From: Variovorax sp. 679
GTDB lineage: Bacteria > Pseudomonadota > Gammaproteobacteria > Burkholderiales > Burkholderiaceae_C
Direction of reading: 5' to 3'
Assembly (NCBI RefSeq): GCF_003952185.1
Contig: NZ_RXFS01000022.1
Location: forward strand, 1-64,000
Length of the DNA stretch: 64,000 bases
This document shows, piece by piece, positions 19,713 through 33,150 of this stretch. Position 1 is the stretch's first letter, and every line of letters begins with the position of its first letter. Position numbers and translations under genes: made by a program. The notes beneath the pieces are model-generated. The model made no database searches and had not been told where the DNA came from. It saw nothing but the letters and a program-made list of their open reading frames with translations.

Positions 19713-21083
19713 ATGAGCAGCACGATGAATCCCGTCGCTCCCACCGCACATCTCGCGTCAGATGTGCGGGCGGGCCGCCTCGACCCCGCGCAGTACGCCA
19801 AGAACTTCTGCGACGCCCATCCGCCATTGAACGTGGTGCAGGCCAACATCGAGGCCGAGCGCTGCTACTACTGCTACGACGCGCCGTGCCAGACGGCCTG
19901 CCCCACGGGCATCGACATTCCCACCTTCATCCGCCGCATCGCCGACGGCAACCTGCGCGGCGCCGCGCGCACCATCCTCGAAGAGAACCCGCTGGGCGGC
20001 ATGTGCGCCCGCGTCTGCCCTACCGAGGTGCTGTGCGAGCAGGCCTGCGTGCGCAACACCAACGAGAGCAAGCCGGTGGAAATCGGCCTGCTGCAGCGGC
20101 ACGCGACCGATGCCTTCTTCGAGAAGCCCGGCACGCCGCTGTTCGTGCGCGCGGCCGACACCGGCCGGCGCGTGGCGGTGGTCGGCGCGGGCCCGGCCGG
20201 CCTGGCCTGCGCGCACCGGCTCGCGGTGCTGGGCCACCAGGTGGTGCTGTTCGATGCGCGGCCCAAGCTCGGCGGCCTCAACGAATACGGCCTGGCCAGC
20301 TACAAGACGGTGAACGGTTTCGCGCAGCGCGAGATCGAGTGGCTGCTGTCGGTCGGCGGCATCGAGGTGCGCTGCAACCACGCGCTGGGCCGCGAGCTGC
20401 ACCTGGATGCGCTGGCCGCCGAGTACGACGCGGTGTTCCTCGGCCTCGGCCTGGCCGGCGTGAACACGCTGGGCCTGGGCGAGCAGGCCGGCGTGCGCGA
20501 CGCGGTCGACTTCATCGCCGAGCTGCGGCAGGCCGCCTCGCCGGCCGACGTGGCCATCGGCCGGCACGTGGTGGTGATCGGCGGCGGCATGACCGCGGTC
20601 GATGCCGCGGTGCAGTCGCGCAAGCTGGGCGCGGAAGACGTGAGCATCGTCTACCGCCGCGGCCAGGAAAGCATGGGCGCCTCGGCCGACGAGCAGAGCT
20701 GGGCCAAGGAAAACGGCGTGCGCATCATCCACTGGGCCGCGCCCAAGGCCCTGCGCGCCAAGGGCGGCGTGCTGCGCGGCATCGACTTCGCGCGCACCGC
20801 TCTGGAGGGCGGCAAGCTGGTCGAGACCGGCGAAAGCCTCGCGCTGCAGGCCGACATGGTGCTGTGCGCCATCGGCCAGAGCTTCATTGCCACGGTGCTC
20901 GAGGACGGCGGCGTGCAGCTACAGGGCGGGCGCATCAGCACCGACACCGAAGGCCGCAGTTCGCGGTCCAAGGTATGGGCCGGCGGCGACGCACGCTTCG
21001 GCGGACGCGACCTCACGGTCGAGGCGGTGGAAGACGGCAAGCAGGCCGCGCTGTCCATCGACCGGCATCTGCGCGCGGCCTGA
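19713..21083 (+). CDS. preT: NAD(P)-dependent dihydropyrimidine dehydrogenase subunit PreT
   Basis: A 456-residue electron-transfer subunit of the bacterial dihydropyrimidine dehydrogenase PreAT, which reduces uracil and thymine with NAD(P)H. Residues about 45-120 are the Cys-rich Fe-S domain (CYYCYDAPCQTACPTG, then CARVCPTEVLCEQAC). A Rossmann FAD site GAGPAGLACA (about 155) and a second NAD(P) site GGGMTAVDAAVQ (about 290) follow. It corresponds to the N-terminal half of mammalian DPD. First gene of the catabolic operon, starting 67 bp after the RutR box; preA follows after 84 bp. Confidence 0.94.
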   Translation: MSSTMNPVAPTAHLASDVRAGRLDPAQYAKNFCDAHPPLNVVQANIEAERCYYCYDAPCQTACPTGIDIPTFIRRIADGNLRGAARTILEENPLGGMCARVCPTEVLCEQACVRNTNESKPVEIGLLQRHATDAFFEKPGTPLFVRAADTGRRVAVVGAGPAGLACAHRLAVLGHQVVLFDARPKLGGLNEYGLASYKTVNGFAQREIEWLLSVGGIEVRCNHALGRELHLDALAAEYDAVFLGLGLAGVNTLGLGEQAGVRDAVDFIAELRQAASPADVAIGRHVVVIGGGMTAVDAAVQSRKLGAEDVSIVYRRGQESMGASADEQSWAKENGVRIIHWAAPKALRAKGGVLRGIDFARTALEGGKLVETGESLALQADMVLCAIGQSFIATVLEDGGVQLQGGRISTDTEGRSSRSKVWAGGDARFGGRDLTVEAVEDGKQAALSIDRHLRAA

Positions 21084-21167
21084 AGCAGCGCCCGCCGCCC
21101 TTCTTCACACTCCCTTTCATCCAGCGTCGCACACGGCCGCGATACACGGCCGCGACAGGAGCATTTC

Positions 21168-22478
21168 ATGGCAGACCTGAGCATCGACTTCGTGGGCATC
21201 CGCAGCCCCAACCCTTTCTGGCTCGCTTCCGCGCCGCCGACCGACAAGGAGATCAACGTGGTGCGCGCCTTCGAGGCCGGCTGGGGCGGCGTGGTCTGGA
21301 AGACCGTGGGCGAAGACCCGAACGTGGTCAACGTGCACGGGCCGCGCTATGCCGTGTCCTATGCGGCCGACCGGCGCGTGACCGGCTTCAACAACATCGA
21401 GCTGATCTCCGACCGGCCGCTGCGCACCAACCTGGAGGAGATGACGCGCGTCAAGCGCAACTGGCCCGACCGCGCGCTGGTGGCCTCGGTGATGGTGCCG
21501 TGCACCGAAGAGTCGTGGAAGAACATCCTGCCGATGGTCGAAGACACCGGCTGCGACGGGCTGGAGCTGAACTTCGGCTGCCCGCACGGCATGAGCGAGC
21601 GCGGCATGGGCGCGGCCGTGGGCCAGGTGCCCGAGTACATCCAGATGGTGGCCGAGTGGTGCAAGCACTACTCGAAGCTGCCGCTGATCGTGAAGCTCAC
21701 GCCCAACGTGGCCGACATCCGCCCCGCCGCGCGCGCCGCGAAGAAAGGCGGCGCCGACGCGGTGAGCCTCATCAACACCATCAACTCGATCATGGGCGTG
21801 GACCTGGACGCCATGGCCATGTTCCCCAACACCGGCGGCATGGGCTCGCACGGCGGCTACTGCGGCCCCGGCGCCAAGCCGATCGCGCTGCACATGGTGG
21901 CCGAGATCGCGCGCGATGCGCAGACCGCGGGGCTGCCCATCTCGGGCATCGGTGGCGTCTCGACCTGGCGCGACGCGGCGGAATTCATCGCGCTGGGCAG
22001 CGGCTCGGTGCAGGTGTGCACCGCCGCCATGGTGTACGGCTTCAAGATCGTGCAGGACCTGTGCGACGGCCTTTCCAACTTCATGGACGAGAAGGGCTAC
22101 CAGAGCCTCGAGCAGCTGCGCGGCCGCGCCATCGGCAGCATCACCGACTGGAAGGAGCTCAACCTCAACCACGTCGACAAGGCCGTGATCCACCAGGACG
22201 CCTGCATCCAGTGCGGCCGCTGCCACGTGGTGTGCGAGGACACCTCGCACCAGGCCATCACCGCCACCAAGGACGGCATGCGCTACTTCGAGGTGAAGGA
22301 AGAAGAGTGCGTCGGCTGCAACCTGTGCGTGTCGATCTGCCCGGTGCCCGGCGCGCTGTCGATGCGCACCCTGAAGCCCGGCGAGGTGGACGCGCGCACC
22401 GGCCATCCGGTGGTGGCGCAGTACGCCAACTGGACCACGCACCCGAACAACCCGATGCGCGCCGACCGGCACGCCTGA
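21168..22478 (+). CDS. preA: NAD-dependent dihydropyrimidine dehydrogenase subunit PreA
   Basis: A 436-residue catalytic subunit that binds FMN and reduces the 5,6 double bond of uracil/thymine. The TIM-barrel domain holds the DPD active-site loop FGCPHGMSERGMG with its catalytic Cys, NTINS, and the phosphate-binding GIGGV. The C-terminus has two [4Fe-4S] motifs (CIQCGRCHVVC and CVGCNLCVSICPVPGAL). Together with PreT it rebuilds the full DPD domain set. A GC-rich 92-bp gap separates it from the transporter gene, all in one direction. Confidence 0.95.
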   Translation: MADLSIDFVGIRSPNPFWLASAPPTDKEINVVRAFEAGWGGVVWKTVGEDPNVVNVHGPRYAVSYAADRRVTGFNNIELISDRPLRTNLEEMTRVKRNWPDRALVASVMVPCTEESWKNILPMVEDTGCDGLELNFGCPHGMSERGMGAAVGQVPEYIQMVAEWCKHYSKLPLIVKLTPNVADIRPAARAAKKGGADAVSLINTINSIMGVDLDAMAMFPNTGGMGSHGGYCGPGAKPIALHMVAEIARDAQTAGLPISGIGGVSTWRDAAEFIALGSGSVQVCTAAMVYGFKIVQDLCDGLSNFMDEKGYQSLEQLRGRAIGSITDWKELNLNHVDKAVIHQDACIQCGRCHVVCEDTSHQAITATKDGMRYFEVKEEECVGCNLCVSICPVPGALSMRTLKPGEVDARTGHPVVAQYANWTTHPNNPMRADRHA

Positions 22479-22570
22479 GCAAGGACACGAACCCGGCGCA
22501 GACCGGGCGACGGCAGGAGGGGAACGACAACACGGCAAAGACCACAACACACGTTCAGGAGACAACCCAC

Positions 22571-25532
<2,962 letters not shown>

Positions 25533-25552
25533 AATTCCAAGGAGTCTTCGAC

Positions 25553-26809
25553 ATGAATGCAGTAGTGGAAAAGCAGGTGCTCAAGATCAACGGCGAGCGC
25601 CTGTGGAACTCGCTGATGGAGCTGGCGCGCATCGGCGCCACGCCCAAGGGCGGCGTCAAGCGACTGGCGCTGACCGACCTCGACAAGCAGGGGCGCGACC
25701 TCGTGGTGTCGTGGGGCAAGGAGGCGGGGCTGTCGATCACGGTCGACAAGATCGGCAACGTCTTCATGCGCCGCGAGGGCACCAACCCCGCGCTGCCGCC
25801 CATCGTGTCGGGCAGCCACATCGACACCCAGCCGACCGGCGGCAAGTTCGACGGCAACTACGGCGTGCTCTCGGCGCTGGAGGTGGTGCGCACGCTGAAC
25901 GACCAGGGCATCCGCACCGAGGCGCCCATCGAGGTCGCTTTCTGGACCAACGAGGAAGGCTCGCGCTTCGTGCCGGTGATGATGGGCTCGGGCGTGTTCT
26001 GCGGCGCCTTCAGCCTGGAGCACGCCTACGCCGCGAAGGACACCGAAGGCAAGACGGTGCACGAGGAGCTGGAGCGCATCGGCTACGTCGGCCCGCAGAC
26101 GCCGGGCGACCACCCCATCGGCGCCTATTTCGAGGCGCACATCGAGCAGGGCCCGGTGCTGGAAGACGCGGGCAAGGTGATCGGCGTGGTGCCGGCGGTG
26201 CTGGGGCTGTCGTGGTACGACTGCGTGGTCACCGGCATGGAGGCCCATGCGGGGCCGACGCCGATGCACCTGCGCCGCGACGCGCTGCAGGTGGCGACGC
26301 GGATCATGCAGGAGGTGGTGGCCATCGCCTACAGCTACCAGCCGTACGGCCGGGGCACGGTCGGCATGGTGCAGGTGCACCCGAACAGCCGCAACGTGAT
26401 TCCGGGGCAGGTGAAGTTCTCCATCGACCTGCGCAACGTGAACGACGAGCTGCTGGACCGCATGCACGCGGAGATCCTCGCGTTCGTCGAACGCACGGCC
26501 CGCGAGACCGGCCTGGGCGTGACCATCGAGCGGGTGTCGTACATACCGCCCTGCCCATTCCACCCCGACTGCGTGGATGCGGTGCGGCGCGCGACCGAAG
26601 TGCTGGGCTACTCGACGATGGACGTGGTGTCGGGCGCGGGCCATGACGCGATCTACGCGGCGCGGCTGGCGCCGGCCGGCATGATCTTCGTGCCCTGCAA
26701 GGACGGCATCAGCCACAACGAGATAGAAGACGCGCAGCCCGACCACCTGACGGCCGGCTGCAACGTGCTGCTGCACGCGATGCTCGAAAGAGCCAAGCGC
26801 GTGGACTGA
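25553..26809 (+). CDS. hyuC: N-carbamoyl-beta-alanine amidohydrolase (M20 family)
   Basis: A 418-residue Zn-dependent amidohydrolase that releases beta-alanine, CO2 and ammonia in the third step of reductive pyrimidine breakdown. Metal ligands are seen in GSHIDT, GGKFDGNYGV, NEEGSRF and AHIEQGPVLE; the dimerisation domain holds the substrate residues around HAGPTPM and NVIPG. Allantoate amidohydrolase and L-N-carbamoylase share the fold, but preT, preA and hydA make beta-ureidopropionase the best reading. Start at 25553 behind AAGGAG. Last gene of the operon; the next gene converges. Confidence 0.92.
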   Translation: MNAVVEKQVLKINGERLWNSLMELARIGATPKGGVKRLALTDLDKQGRDLVVSWGKEAGLSITVDKIGNVFMRREGTNPALPPIVSGSHIDTQPTGGKFDGNYGVLSALEVVRTLNDQGIRTEAPIEVAFWTNEEGSRFVPVMMGSGVFCGAFSLEHAYAAKDTEGKTVHEELERIGYVGPQTPGDHPIGAYFEAHIEQGPVLEDAGKVIGVVPAVLGLSWYDCVVTGMEAHAGPTPMHLRRDALQVATRIMQEVVAIAYSYQPYGRGTVGMVQVHPNSRNVIPGQVKFSIDLRNVNDELLDRMHAEILAFVERTARETGLGVTIERVSYIPPCPFHPDCVDAVRRATEVLGYSTMDVVSGAGHDAIYAARLAPAGMIFVPCKDGISHNEIEDAQPDHLTAGCNVLLHAMLERAKRVD

Positions 26810-26822
26810 GGCTTCTTTCTTC

Positions 26823-28040
26823 TTACTGGTACGCCGCCAGCTCCTGCTTGGCGATGGCGTTGCGGTGCACCTCGTCGGGGCCGTCGGCCACGCGCAGGTG
26901 GCGCTCGTAGGCGTAGAAGTGGGTCAGCAGCGTGTCCTGGCTCAGGCCCATCGCGCCGAAGGCCTGCATGGCCCAGTCGACCACCTTCACGCAGTTGTTG
27001 GGCGTGAGCACCTTGATCATCGCGATTTCCTTCGCGGCGACCTTGTTGCCCACGGTGTCCATGCGGTAGGCGGCGTTGAGCACCATCCAGCGCGACTGCT
27101 CGATGAGCATGCGCGACTCGGCGATGCGCTCGCGCCACACGCCCTGTTCCGACAACGGCTTGTGGAAGGCGGTGCGCGAGACGAGGCGCTGGCACATCAT
27201 CTCCAGCGCTGCCTCGGCCATGCCGATGGCGCGCATGCAGTGGTGGATGCGGCCGGGCCCGAGGCGGCCCTGCGCGATCTCGAAGCCGCGGCCCTCGCCG
27301 AGCAGGATGTTCTCGACCGGCACGCGCACGTTCTCGAACACGATCTCGGGGTGGCCGAAGGGCGGGTCGTACACGCCGAGCAGCGCCATGTCGCGCACGA
27401 TGGTCACGCCGGGCGTGTTCTTCGGCACGAGGATCATCGACTGCTGCTTGTGGCGGTCTGCGTTGTCGGGGTCGGTCTTGCCCATCAGCACGAAGATCTC
27501 GCAGCGCTCGTTCATCGCGCCGGTGATGTACCACTTGCGGCCGTTGATGACGTACTCGTCGCCTTCGCGGCGGATGCTGCAGCGGATGTTGGTGGCGTCG
27601 CTCGAGGCCACCTCGGGCTCGGTCATGGCGAAGGAGGAGCGGATCTCGCCGGCCAGCAGCGGCTTGAGCCAGCGTTCCTGCTGCGCCTTGGTGCCGTAGC
27701 GCGCCAGCACTTCCATGTTGCCGGTGTCGGGCGCGGAGCAGTTGAAGATCTCGGAGCTCCAGTAGCGCCGGCCCATGATCTCGCACAGCGGGGCGTACTC
27801 GACGTTGCTGAGGCCCGGGCCGTGCTCCGACTCGGGCAGGAACAGGTTCCACAGCCCGCGCTCGCGCGCCTTGGCCTTCAGGCCGGCCATCATCGGCAGC
27901 TCGGCGTAGGGGCGGCCGGCGCGGGCGTTGGCGGCCAGTTCTTCCTCGTGGCGCTTCTCGTTCGGATAGACGAACTCGTCCATGAACCGGAGCAGTTCCT
28001 CGCGCAGCGCGATCACCCGGGGCGTGAATTCGAAATGCAT
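26823..28040 (-). CDS. Acyl-CoA dehydrogenase (ACAD10/11-like)
   Basis: A 405-residue FAD enzyme of fatty-acid-type beta-oxidation. Start at 28040 (MHFEFTPRV) behind AAGGA. FAD/substrate motifs [15 protein letters not shown] and WYITGAMN are in the middle domain. The C-terminal motif [15 protein letters not shown] marks the ACAD10/11-like group, where Asp replaces the usual catalytic Glu. Chain-length preference is unknown. It is convergent with hyuC and divergent from the NUDIX gene, so it is its own transcription unit. Confidence 0.9.
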   Translation of the reverse strand: MHFEFTPRVIALREELLRFMDEFVYPNEKRHEEELAANARAGRPYAELPMMAGLKAKARERGLWNLFLPESEHGPGLSNVEYAPLCEIMGRRYWSSEIFNCSAPDTGNMEVLARYGTKAQQERWLKPLLAGEIRSSFAMTEPEVASSDATNIRCSIRREGDEYVINGRKWYITGAMNERCEIFVLMGKTDPDNADRHKQQSMILVPKNTPGVTIVRDMALLGVYDPPFGHPEIVFENVRVPVENILLGEGRGFEIAQGRLGPGRIHHCMRAIGMAEAALEMMCQRLVSRTAFHKPLSEQGVWRERIAESRMLIEQSRWMVLNAAYRMDTVGNKVAAKEIAMIKVLTPNNCVKVVDWAMQAFGAMGLSQDTLLTHFYAYERHLRVADGPDEVHRNAIAKQELAAYQ

Positions 28041-28171
28041 GGTGCGTCCTTCAGCAACAGTCGATGTGCCTTGACGGTACGTCGCGCGCCGCGTTTCGCA
28101 CGGTCTTCCGCGCGACAGCGGAGCCCCGGTGCTGTCACCTTCGCAGCAGCGGCCGGCGCGACAATGCAGGC

Positions 28172-29488
28172 ATGACCGCCAGCTCACCGGATGCCTCGCC
28201 ACGCCCCGCTTCGCCACGCCCCGTGCGGATGGCGGCCACCCTGATCGTCCTGCGCGACGGAAGCCAGGGCCTCGAGGTGCTGATGCTGCGGCGGGCCGAG
28301 AAGGCCAACGACCAGAACAGCGGCGCCAGCGTGTTTCCGGGTGGCGTGATCGATGCGCACGATCGTGGCCTGCACGGCTTCTGCAACGGCCTCGACGACG
28401 GTGCCGCGAGCGAACGCCTCGGCGTGCCCGAGGGTGGCCTGGACTACTACGCGGCCGCGATCCGCGAATGCTTCGAGGAAGCCGGCGTGCTGTTCGCGAC
28501 CGATGGCGCCGGCCAGATCGTTGCACTGGACAAGCTGCCGCCCGACCAGCTCGCGACCATGCGACATGCAGCGGAACAAGGCACCGACGCGCTGCTCTCG
28601 CTGTGCGAGCAACATGGCTGGAAGCTCGCGACCGACCGGCTCGCCTACTTCTCCCACTGGCTCACGCCGCCGGGAATGCCGCGCCGCTTCGACACGCGCT
28701 TCTTTCTCGCGGCGATGCCCGAGGTGCAGAGCGTCCGTCCCGACGGCCGCGAAACGATCGAGCACATGTGGCTGCGCCCCGCGGAAGCAGTGGCCCCGGC
28801 GCGCGGGCTCAAGCTGATGAACGTGACGCGCCGCATCCTCGAAGGTCTCGCGCAGTTCGACAGCGTGGCCGGGCTCATGGCTCATGCGCACGGCCTGAAG
28901 CACATTCCGCGCGTCATGCCCCGGCTGGCGGACGGACCCGCGGGACGGCGGCCGGTGAACATGGAAGAGCCGTCATACGAGGAAGTCGGCCACCTCGATC
29001 CCGACGGCGAAGGCGGCGGGCGGTACGCGCACGAGGCCGGGCTGGTGACGCGGCTGTCGGCGCGGGTCGTGCGGGTCACAGGCGATGCTCAGGGCGCGCT
29101 GGCGCACAGCTACTTCGTGGGCACCGCGGGCGGCGATTGCGCGTTGATCGACGCGTTGCCCGCGAGCCCGGCGCACATCGAGGCACTCGTCGCGGCGGCG
29201 CCGGGGCGTGTGCGATGGCTGCTGTCGACACAGGCGATCACGGAAGAAACCACACGCGCGCTCGACGCATGGCCCGATGCTTCCACCTTGCCGCCCGGCG
29301 AACGGATCGAGCTCGGCGACGCCACGCTGCGCGTGCTGTTGGGCGACGGAGAAGCGCAGCCTCGCCGGTTCCTGCTGGTCGAAGAGAGGGTGCTGTTCAC
29401 GGGCACGCCGGACGACCACGCGGCCGGCGAAAACGAAATCCGCTGGATCGCGCCGCGCCACGGCTTCCTGCACAGCCCACGCAAGTAG
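28172..29488 (+). CDS. NUDIX hydrolase fused to a degenerate metallo-beta-lactamase-like domain
   Basis: A 438-residue protein. The N-terminal 250 residues resemble NUDT7/NUDT19-type (CoA-ester) Nudix hydrolases: FPGGV and the box core RECFEEAGV. Residues about 290-438 look like a metallo-beta-lactamase fold of the LACTB2 type ([17 protein letters not shown], then RVRWLLSTQ), but where HxHxDH should follow there is [10 protein letters not shown], so the metal site is gone. Hydrolysis of CoA or nucleotide diphosphates by the first half is inference. A neighbouring acyl-CoA dehydrogenase, divergent across 131 bp, fits a CoA-linked role. Confidence 0.82.
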   Translation: MTASSPDASPRPASPRPVRMAATLIVLRDGSQGLEVLMLRRAEKANDQNSGASVFPGGVIDAHDRGLHGFCNGLDDGAASERLGVPEGGLDYYAAAIRECFEEAGVLFATDGAGQIVALDKLPPDQLATMRHAAEQGTDALLSLCEQHGWKLATDRLAYFSHWLTPPGMPRRFDTRFFLAAMPEVQSVRPDGRETIEHMWLRPAEAVAPARGLKLMNVTRRILEGLAQFDSVAGLMAHAHGLKHIPRVMPRLADGPAGRRPVNMEEPSYEEVGHLDPDGEGGGRYAHEAGLVTRLSARVVRVTGDAQGALAHSYFVGTAGGDCALIDALPASPAHIEALVAAAPGRVRWLLSTQAITEETTRALDAWPDASTLPPGERIELGDATLRVLLGDGEAQPRRFLLVEERVLFTGTPDDHAAGENEIRWIAPRHGFLHSPRK

Positions 29489-29547
29489 ATAAATCTTCGG
29501 GCCGGCGCCACACGGCCGTGGCATGCATCGTGCAAGATCGGCCCATC

Positions 29548-31776
29548 ATGCTTCCCCTGTCTCCCGACGCGCTGCGCCAGCAGCTGCGGTCTTTCGCTTC
29601 GCGCGCGCAGCCCGTGCGCATCCTCCTCACGCTCGGCAGTCTCATGGCGGCCTGCGCCTGGACCGGCCACCCCGATGCGGTGATTCCCCTCTTCCTCGGC
29701 GCCATCGCCAGCGCGCTCGCGGAAACCGATGACAGCTGGCGCGGCCGGCTGCGCGCGCAGTTGGTCACGCTGGGCTGCTTCGCGGCCATCGCGTTCGCGG
29801 TGGAAGCGGCCTTCGGCATGCCGCTGCTGTTCATCGCCGGACTTGCGCTCTCGGCCTTCTGCCTCACGATGCTCGGCGCGGTGGAAGCGCGCTACAAGGC
29901 GATCGCGTATGCGACGCTGATCCTCGCGATGTACGCCACGCTCGGCATCGAGAACATGGGCGCGCATGGCGTGACCCATCGCGGCAGGGAGCCCCTTCTG
30001 CTGCTGGCCGGTGCGGCCTGGTACGGCGTGTTCTCGGTGCTGTGGTGCGCGGCATTTCCGGCGCAGCCGGTGCAGGCACGGCTGGTGACGCTCTTCACGG
30101 TGCTGGGCAACTACGTGCGCTTCAAGGCCTCGCTGTTCGAGCCGCTGCGCGGCATCGACATCGAGCGCAAGCGGCTCGCGCTGTCGCAGCTCAACGCGGA
30201 AGTGGTGACCGAGCTCAACGCGGCCAAGGAAAGCATCTTCCGCCGCATCGGCGCGCGTGCGCCGACCGGGCGCATCTCGCGCTACCGGGGGCTCTACCTG
30301 ATCGCGCAGGACGTGCACGAGCGCGCCAGCTCCTCGCACGATGACTACAACGCGCTTGCCGACGCCTTCTTCCACAGCGACCTGCTCTACCGCTGCCAGC
30401 GCGTGCTGGGCCTGCAGGGCCTGGCCTGCCAGCGACTGGCCGATTCGATCGCGCGGCGCGAGCCCTTCGAGGTGGGTCCGGAAACCGTGCAGGCGCTGGC
30501 CGACCTGCGCAGCGCCATCGAGCACGAACGCGCGCGGGCCGACACGCACGGGCGGCTGGTGCTGCTGGCCTCGGTGGAGGCGCTGGCGCGCAATCTCGCG
30601 CTGCTCGACGGCCAGCTCACGGGCGCCAGCCAACCCTCGGCACGCGCCGGCCGCACGGAGATGGGCCTGTTCGACCGCTCCCCGCGCTCGTGGCGCGACG
30701 CGGTCGAGCGTGTGCGGCGCCAGCTCACCGTGCGCTCGCCGCTCTTTCGACACGCCTTGCGGCTGTCGATCGCGCTGGTGGCAGGGTATGGCGTGATGCA
30801 TGCCATCCACCCGGCACAGGGCTACTGGATCCTGCTGACCACGCTTTTCGTCTGCCAGCAGAGCTATGGCGACACCATCGCGCGCATGGGCCAGCGCATT
30901 GCCGGCACGGCGCTCGGCGTGGTGGCGGGATGGGCGCTGCTGCAGCTCTTTCCGCAACCGCTGGTGCAGTCGGTGCTCGCGGTGGCGGCGGGCGTGCTGT
31001 TCTTCGCGACCCGCACCACGCGCTACCTGCTGGCCACCGCTTCGATGACGCTGCTGGTGCTGATGTGCTTCAACCAGGTCGGCGACAGTGGCGTGCTGCT
31101 GGTGCCGCGGCTGGTCGACACCGCCATCGGCAGCGCGATCGCCGGGCTGGCCGTGCTTCTGGTGCTGCCGCACTGGCAGGCACGGCGCATCAACGAACTG
31201 GCCGCCGCCGCCATGCGCGGCCATGCCGGCTACCTGCGGCAGATCGTCGTGCAGTACCGCACCGGCGCGCGCGACCACCTCGACTACCGGCTGGCGCGGC
31301 GCAACGACCACAACGCGGATGCGGCGCTGTCCACCGCGGTGTCGGACATGTTCCGCGAGCCGGGCTACGTGCGGCCGCGCGCGGGGGTGGCGCTGCGCTT
31401 CCTGATCCGCTCGCACACGCTGCTGAGCTATCTCTCGGCATTGGGCGCGCATCGCGCGGCGCTGCCCGATTCGGCGCAGATGGCGGTGCTGCACGCATCG
31501 GCAGAAGGGGCGATCGCGGCGCTGGAAGCGCTGGCGGCCGGGCTGGAAAAGGGCGTTGCGGGCGATCCGGCCGCGAATCCGGCAGCCGAATCGGCCGCGC
31601 GCGCCGCGCTGGCCCAGGCCGTCGTGGCCGGCGAAGGCGGCGAGAACGGCGACCCGCAGGCGCGAACTTTCCATACCGAACTCGGTCTGATCTGGCTGCA
31701 GATAGACGCCCTGCGCACCCACGCGAGCGAATGGCTGCAGCCCGAAGGCAGCGAAACCACGACCGCGCCGGCCTGA
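29548..31776 (+). CDS. FUSC-family (YccS-like) inner-membrane protein
   Basis: A 742-residue protein with two blocks of about five to six helices (about 20-175 and 395-540) and soluble domains after each, the usual YccS/YhfK architecture. These proteins are related to aromatic-acid exporters (AaeB) and fusaric-acid resistance proteins, but YccS itself has no settled function. The start ATG at 29548 is 59 bp after the NUDIX stop; longer in-frame extensions upstream overlap that gene and are rejected. The C-terminus is Ala/Gly-rich. Confidence 0.85.
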   Translation: MLPLSPDALRQQLRSFASRAQPVRILLTLGSLMAACAWTGHPDAVIPLFLGAIASALAETDDSWRGRLRAQLVTLGCFAAIAFAVEAAFGMPLLFIAGLALSAFCLTMLGAVEARYKAIAYATLILAMYATLGIENMGAHGVTHRGREPLLLLAGAAWYGVFSVLWCAAFPAQPVQARLVTLFTVLGNYVRFKASLFEPLRGIDIERKRLALSQLNAEVVTELNAAKESIFRRIGARAPTGRISRYRGLYLIAQDVHERASSSHDDYNALADAFFHSDLLYRCQRVLGLQGLACQRLADSIARREPFEVGPETVQALADLRSAIEHERARADTHGRLVLLASVEALARNLALLDGQLTGASQPSARAGRTEMGLFDRSPRSWRDAVERVRRQLTVRSPLFRHALRLSIALVAGYGVMHAIHPAQGYWILLTTLFVCQQSYGDTIARMGQRIAGTALGVVAGWALLQLFPQPLVQSVLAVAAGVLFFATRTTRYLLATASMTLLVLMCFNQVGDSGVLLVPRLVDTAIGSAIAGLAVLLVLPHWQARRINELAAAAMRGHAGYLRQIVVQYRTGARDHLDYRLARRNDHNADAALSTAVSDMFREPGYVRPRAGVALRFLIRSHTLLSYLSALGAHRAALPDSAQMAVLHASAEGAIAALEALAAGLEKGVAGDPAANPAAESAARAALAQAVVAGEGGENGDPQARTFHTELGLIWLQIDALRTHASEWLQPEGSETTTAPA

Positions 31777-31853
31777 GGAACATCCGTGCGATCAGGTCGG
31801 TTGAAATCGCCGCCGCGAAAAAACCCGGAGCGCGGCAGGTAAAATACCCCTAC

Positions 31854-32240
31854 ATGCCCCGCTGGTTTGCCGCTACCGTCCTTGCAATCATGCTGTCCTG
31901 CTACGGCTTTGCCGTGCTTGCCCACAGCATGATCGGTGCCGGCCATTCGCACGGCAATCCGCAGGCTGCAAAGGCTGCCCAGACGCTGGTCGTCAGCGTG
32001 GCCTTCACCGAACCCGCTGGCGCCAAGCTGCCGGCGGGCGATGCCGACAAGGCATCTGACGACGCCCTTTCCATCGACGAAGCCGGCTCCGAACATGCCG
32101 AACTGGTCGACGCACGCAACGGCGCGCCCGCGCTGCTGCACTTCACGGAACAGCCGCCGAAACTCGGCCTGACCACCATCGTCTCGCCGTTCCTGGCGCG
32201 ACTCAAGCGCCCACCCCGGGCCGCTTCCTTCGTCGCCTAG
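31854..32240 (+). CDS. Small exported protein, unknown function
   Basis: A 128-residue protein with a signal peptide (MPRWFAATVLAIMLSCYGFAVLA, cut near LAHS). The mature N-terminus is His-rich (HSMIGAGHSHGN), a possible metal-binding patch, followed by an acidic Asp/Ala stretch and a basic tail. I cannot name a family. It stands 77 bp after the FUSC gene with an AT-rich TAAAAT just upstream, so it may have its own promoter. Confidence 0.6.
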   Translation: MPRWFAATVLAIMLSCYGFAVLAHSMIGAGHSHGNPQAAKAAQTLVVSVAFTEPAGAKLPAGDADKASDDALSIDEAGSEHAELVDARNGAPALLHFTEQPPKLGLTTIVSPFLARLKRPPRAASFVA

Positions 32241-32261
32241 GCCCCGAAGGCCTGCGTGACA

Positions 32262-32280
32262 GGGAGCCGCCATGGCTCCC
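32262..32280. terminator. GC hairpin after the small exported-protein gene
   Basis: GGGAGCC-N5-GGCTCCC, a perfect 7-bp stem 21 bp after the stop, followed by CCTTTG instead of a clean T-run. A weak or factor-assisted terminator is likely. Confidence 0.35.
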
Positions 32281-32424
32281 CCTTTGCGATCCGGGCCGGC
32301 CGCCATCCGGCGGTGCCCGGCTCGCAGCCGCTACCCGACACCCCATTCACGGCCCTGTGCCACCTCGCGCGCCATTGCGTGCCGCGTAGCCGGAACAGGT
32401 CCAGCTTCAAGGAACCAACACAAA

Positions 32425-33123
32425 ATGAACAACAGCCCTACCGCCTATCACGACAGCATCGATCTCCCGATCGCCTCGCCGCAGGAGCGCAACCGCGTCC
32501 TGCGCAACACCTACTGGCTGCTCGCGCTGTCGATGGTGCCCACCGTTCTCGGCGCCTGGATCGGCGTCTCCACCGGCTTCTCGCGCGCCATGTCGCCGGG
32601 CATCGGCCTGATGGTGTTCCTCGGCGGCGCCTTCGGCTTCATGTATGCCATCGAGAAGACCAAGGAAACCGCCGCCGGCGTGCCGGTGCTGCTGGCCTTC
32701 ACCTTCTTCATGGGCCTGATGCTGTCGCGCCTGGTCGGCACCGTGCTCGGCCTGGCCAACGGCGCCAGCCTGGTGATGACGGCGTTCGCCGGAACCGGTG
32801 CGATCTTCTTCGGCATGGCCACGCTGTCGTCGGTCATCAAGCGCGACCTGTCGGGCATGGGCAAGTGGCTCTTCATCGGCGCCATCCTGCTGCTGGTGGC
32901 CGGCATCGCCAACTTCTTCCTGAAGTCGAGCGCGCTGATGATGACGCTGTCGGTCCTGGCCATCGGCATCTTCTCGGCCTTCATCCTGCACGACCTCAAG
33001 CGCGTGAAGGACGGCCTGGAGACCAACTACATCTCCGCCACGCTGGGTGTGTACCTCAGCATCTACAACGTCTTCCAGTCGCTGCTGGCCCTGCTGGGCA
33101 TCGCCGGCGGCCGGGACGAGTAA
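32425..33123 (+). CDS. Bax inhibitor-1/YccA family membrane protein
   Basis: A 232-residue protein with seven hydrophobic helices and the BI-1 pattern: N-terminal ERNRVLRNTYWLLALSM and the C-terminal helix ending SIYNVFQSLLALLG. Bacterial members include YccA, a modulator of the FtsH protease, and BsYetJ, a pH-sensitive calcium leak channel; which role applies is unknown. Start at 32425; the preceding 180 bp hold a hairpin but no gene. The Rrf2 regulator follows 27 bp downstream and may be co-transcribed. Confidence 0.88.
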   Translation: MNNSPTAYHDSIDLPIASPQERNRVLRNTYWLLALSMVPTVLGAWIGVSTGFSRAMSPGIGLMVFLGGAFGFMYAIEKTKETAAGVPVLLAFTFFMGLMLSRLVGTVLGLANGASLVMTAFAGTGAIFFGMATLSSVIKRDLSGMGKWLFIGAILLLVAGIANFFLKSSALMMTLSVLAIGIFSAFILHDLKRVKDGLETNYISATLGVYLSIYNVFQSLLALLGIAGGRDE

Positions 33124-33150
33124 TTCCCCACGAAGGAAGGAAAACATCCC

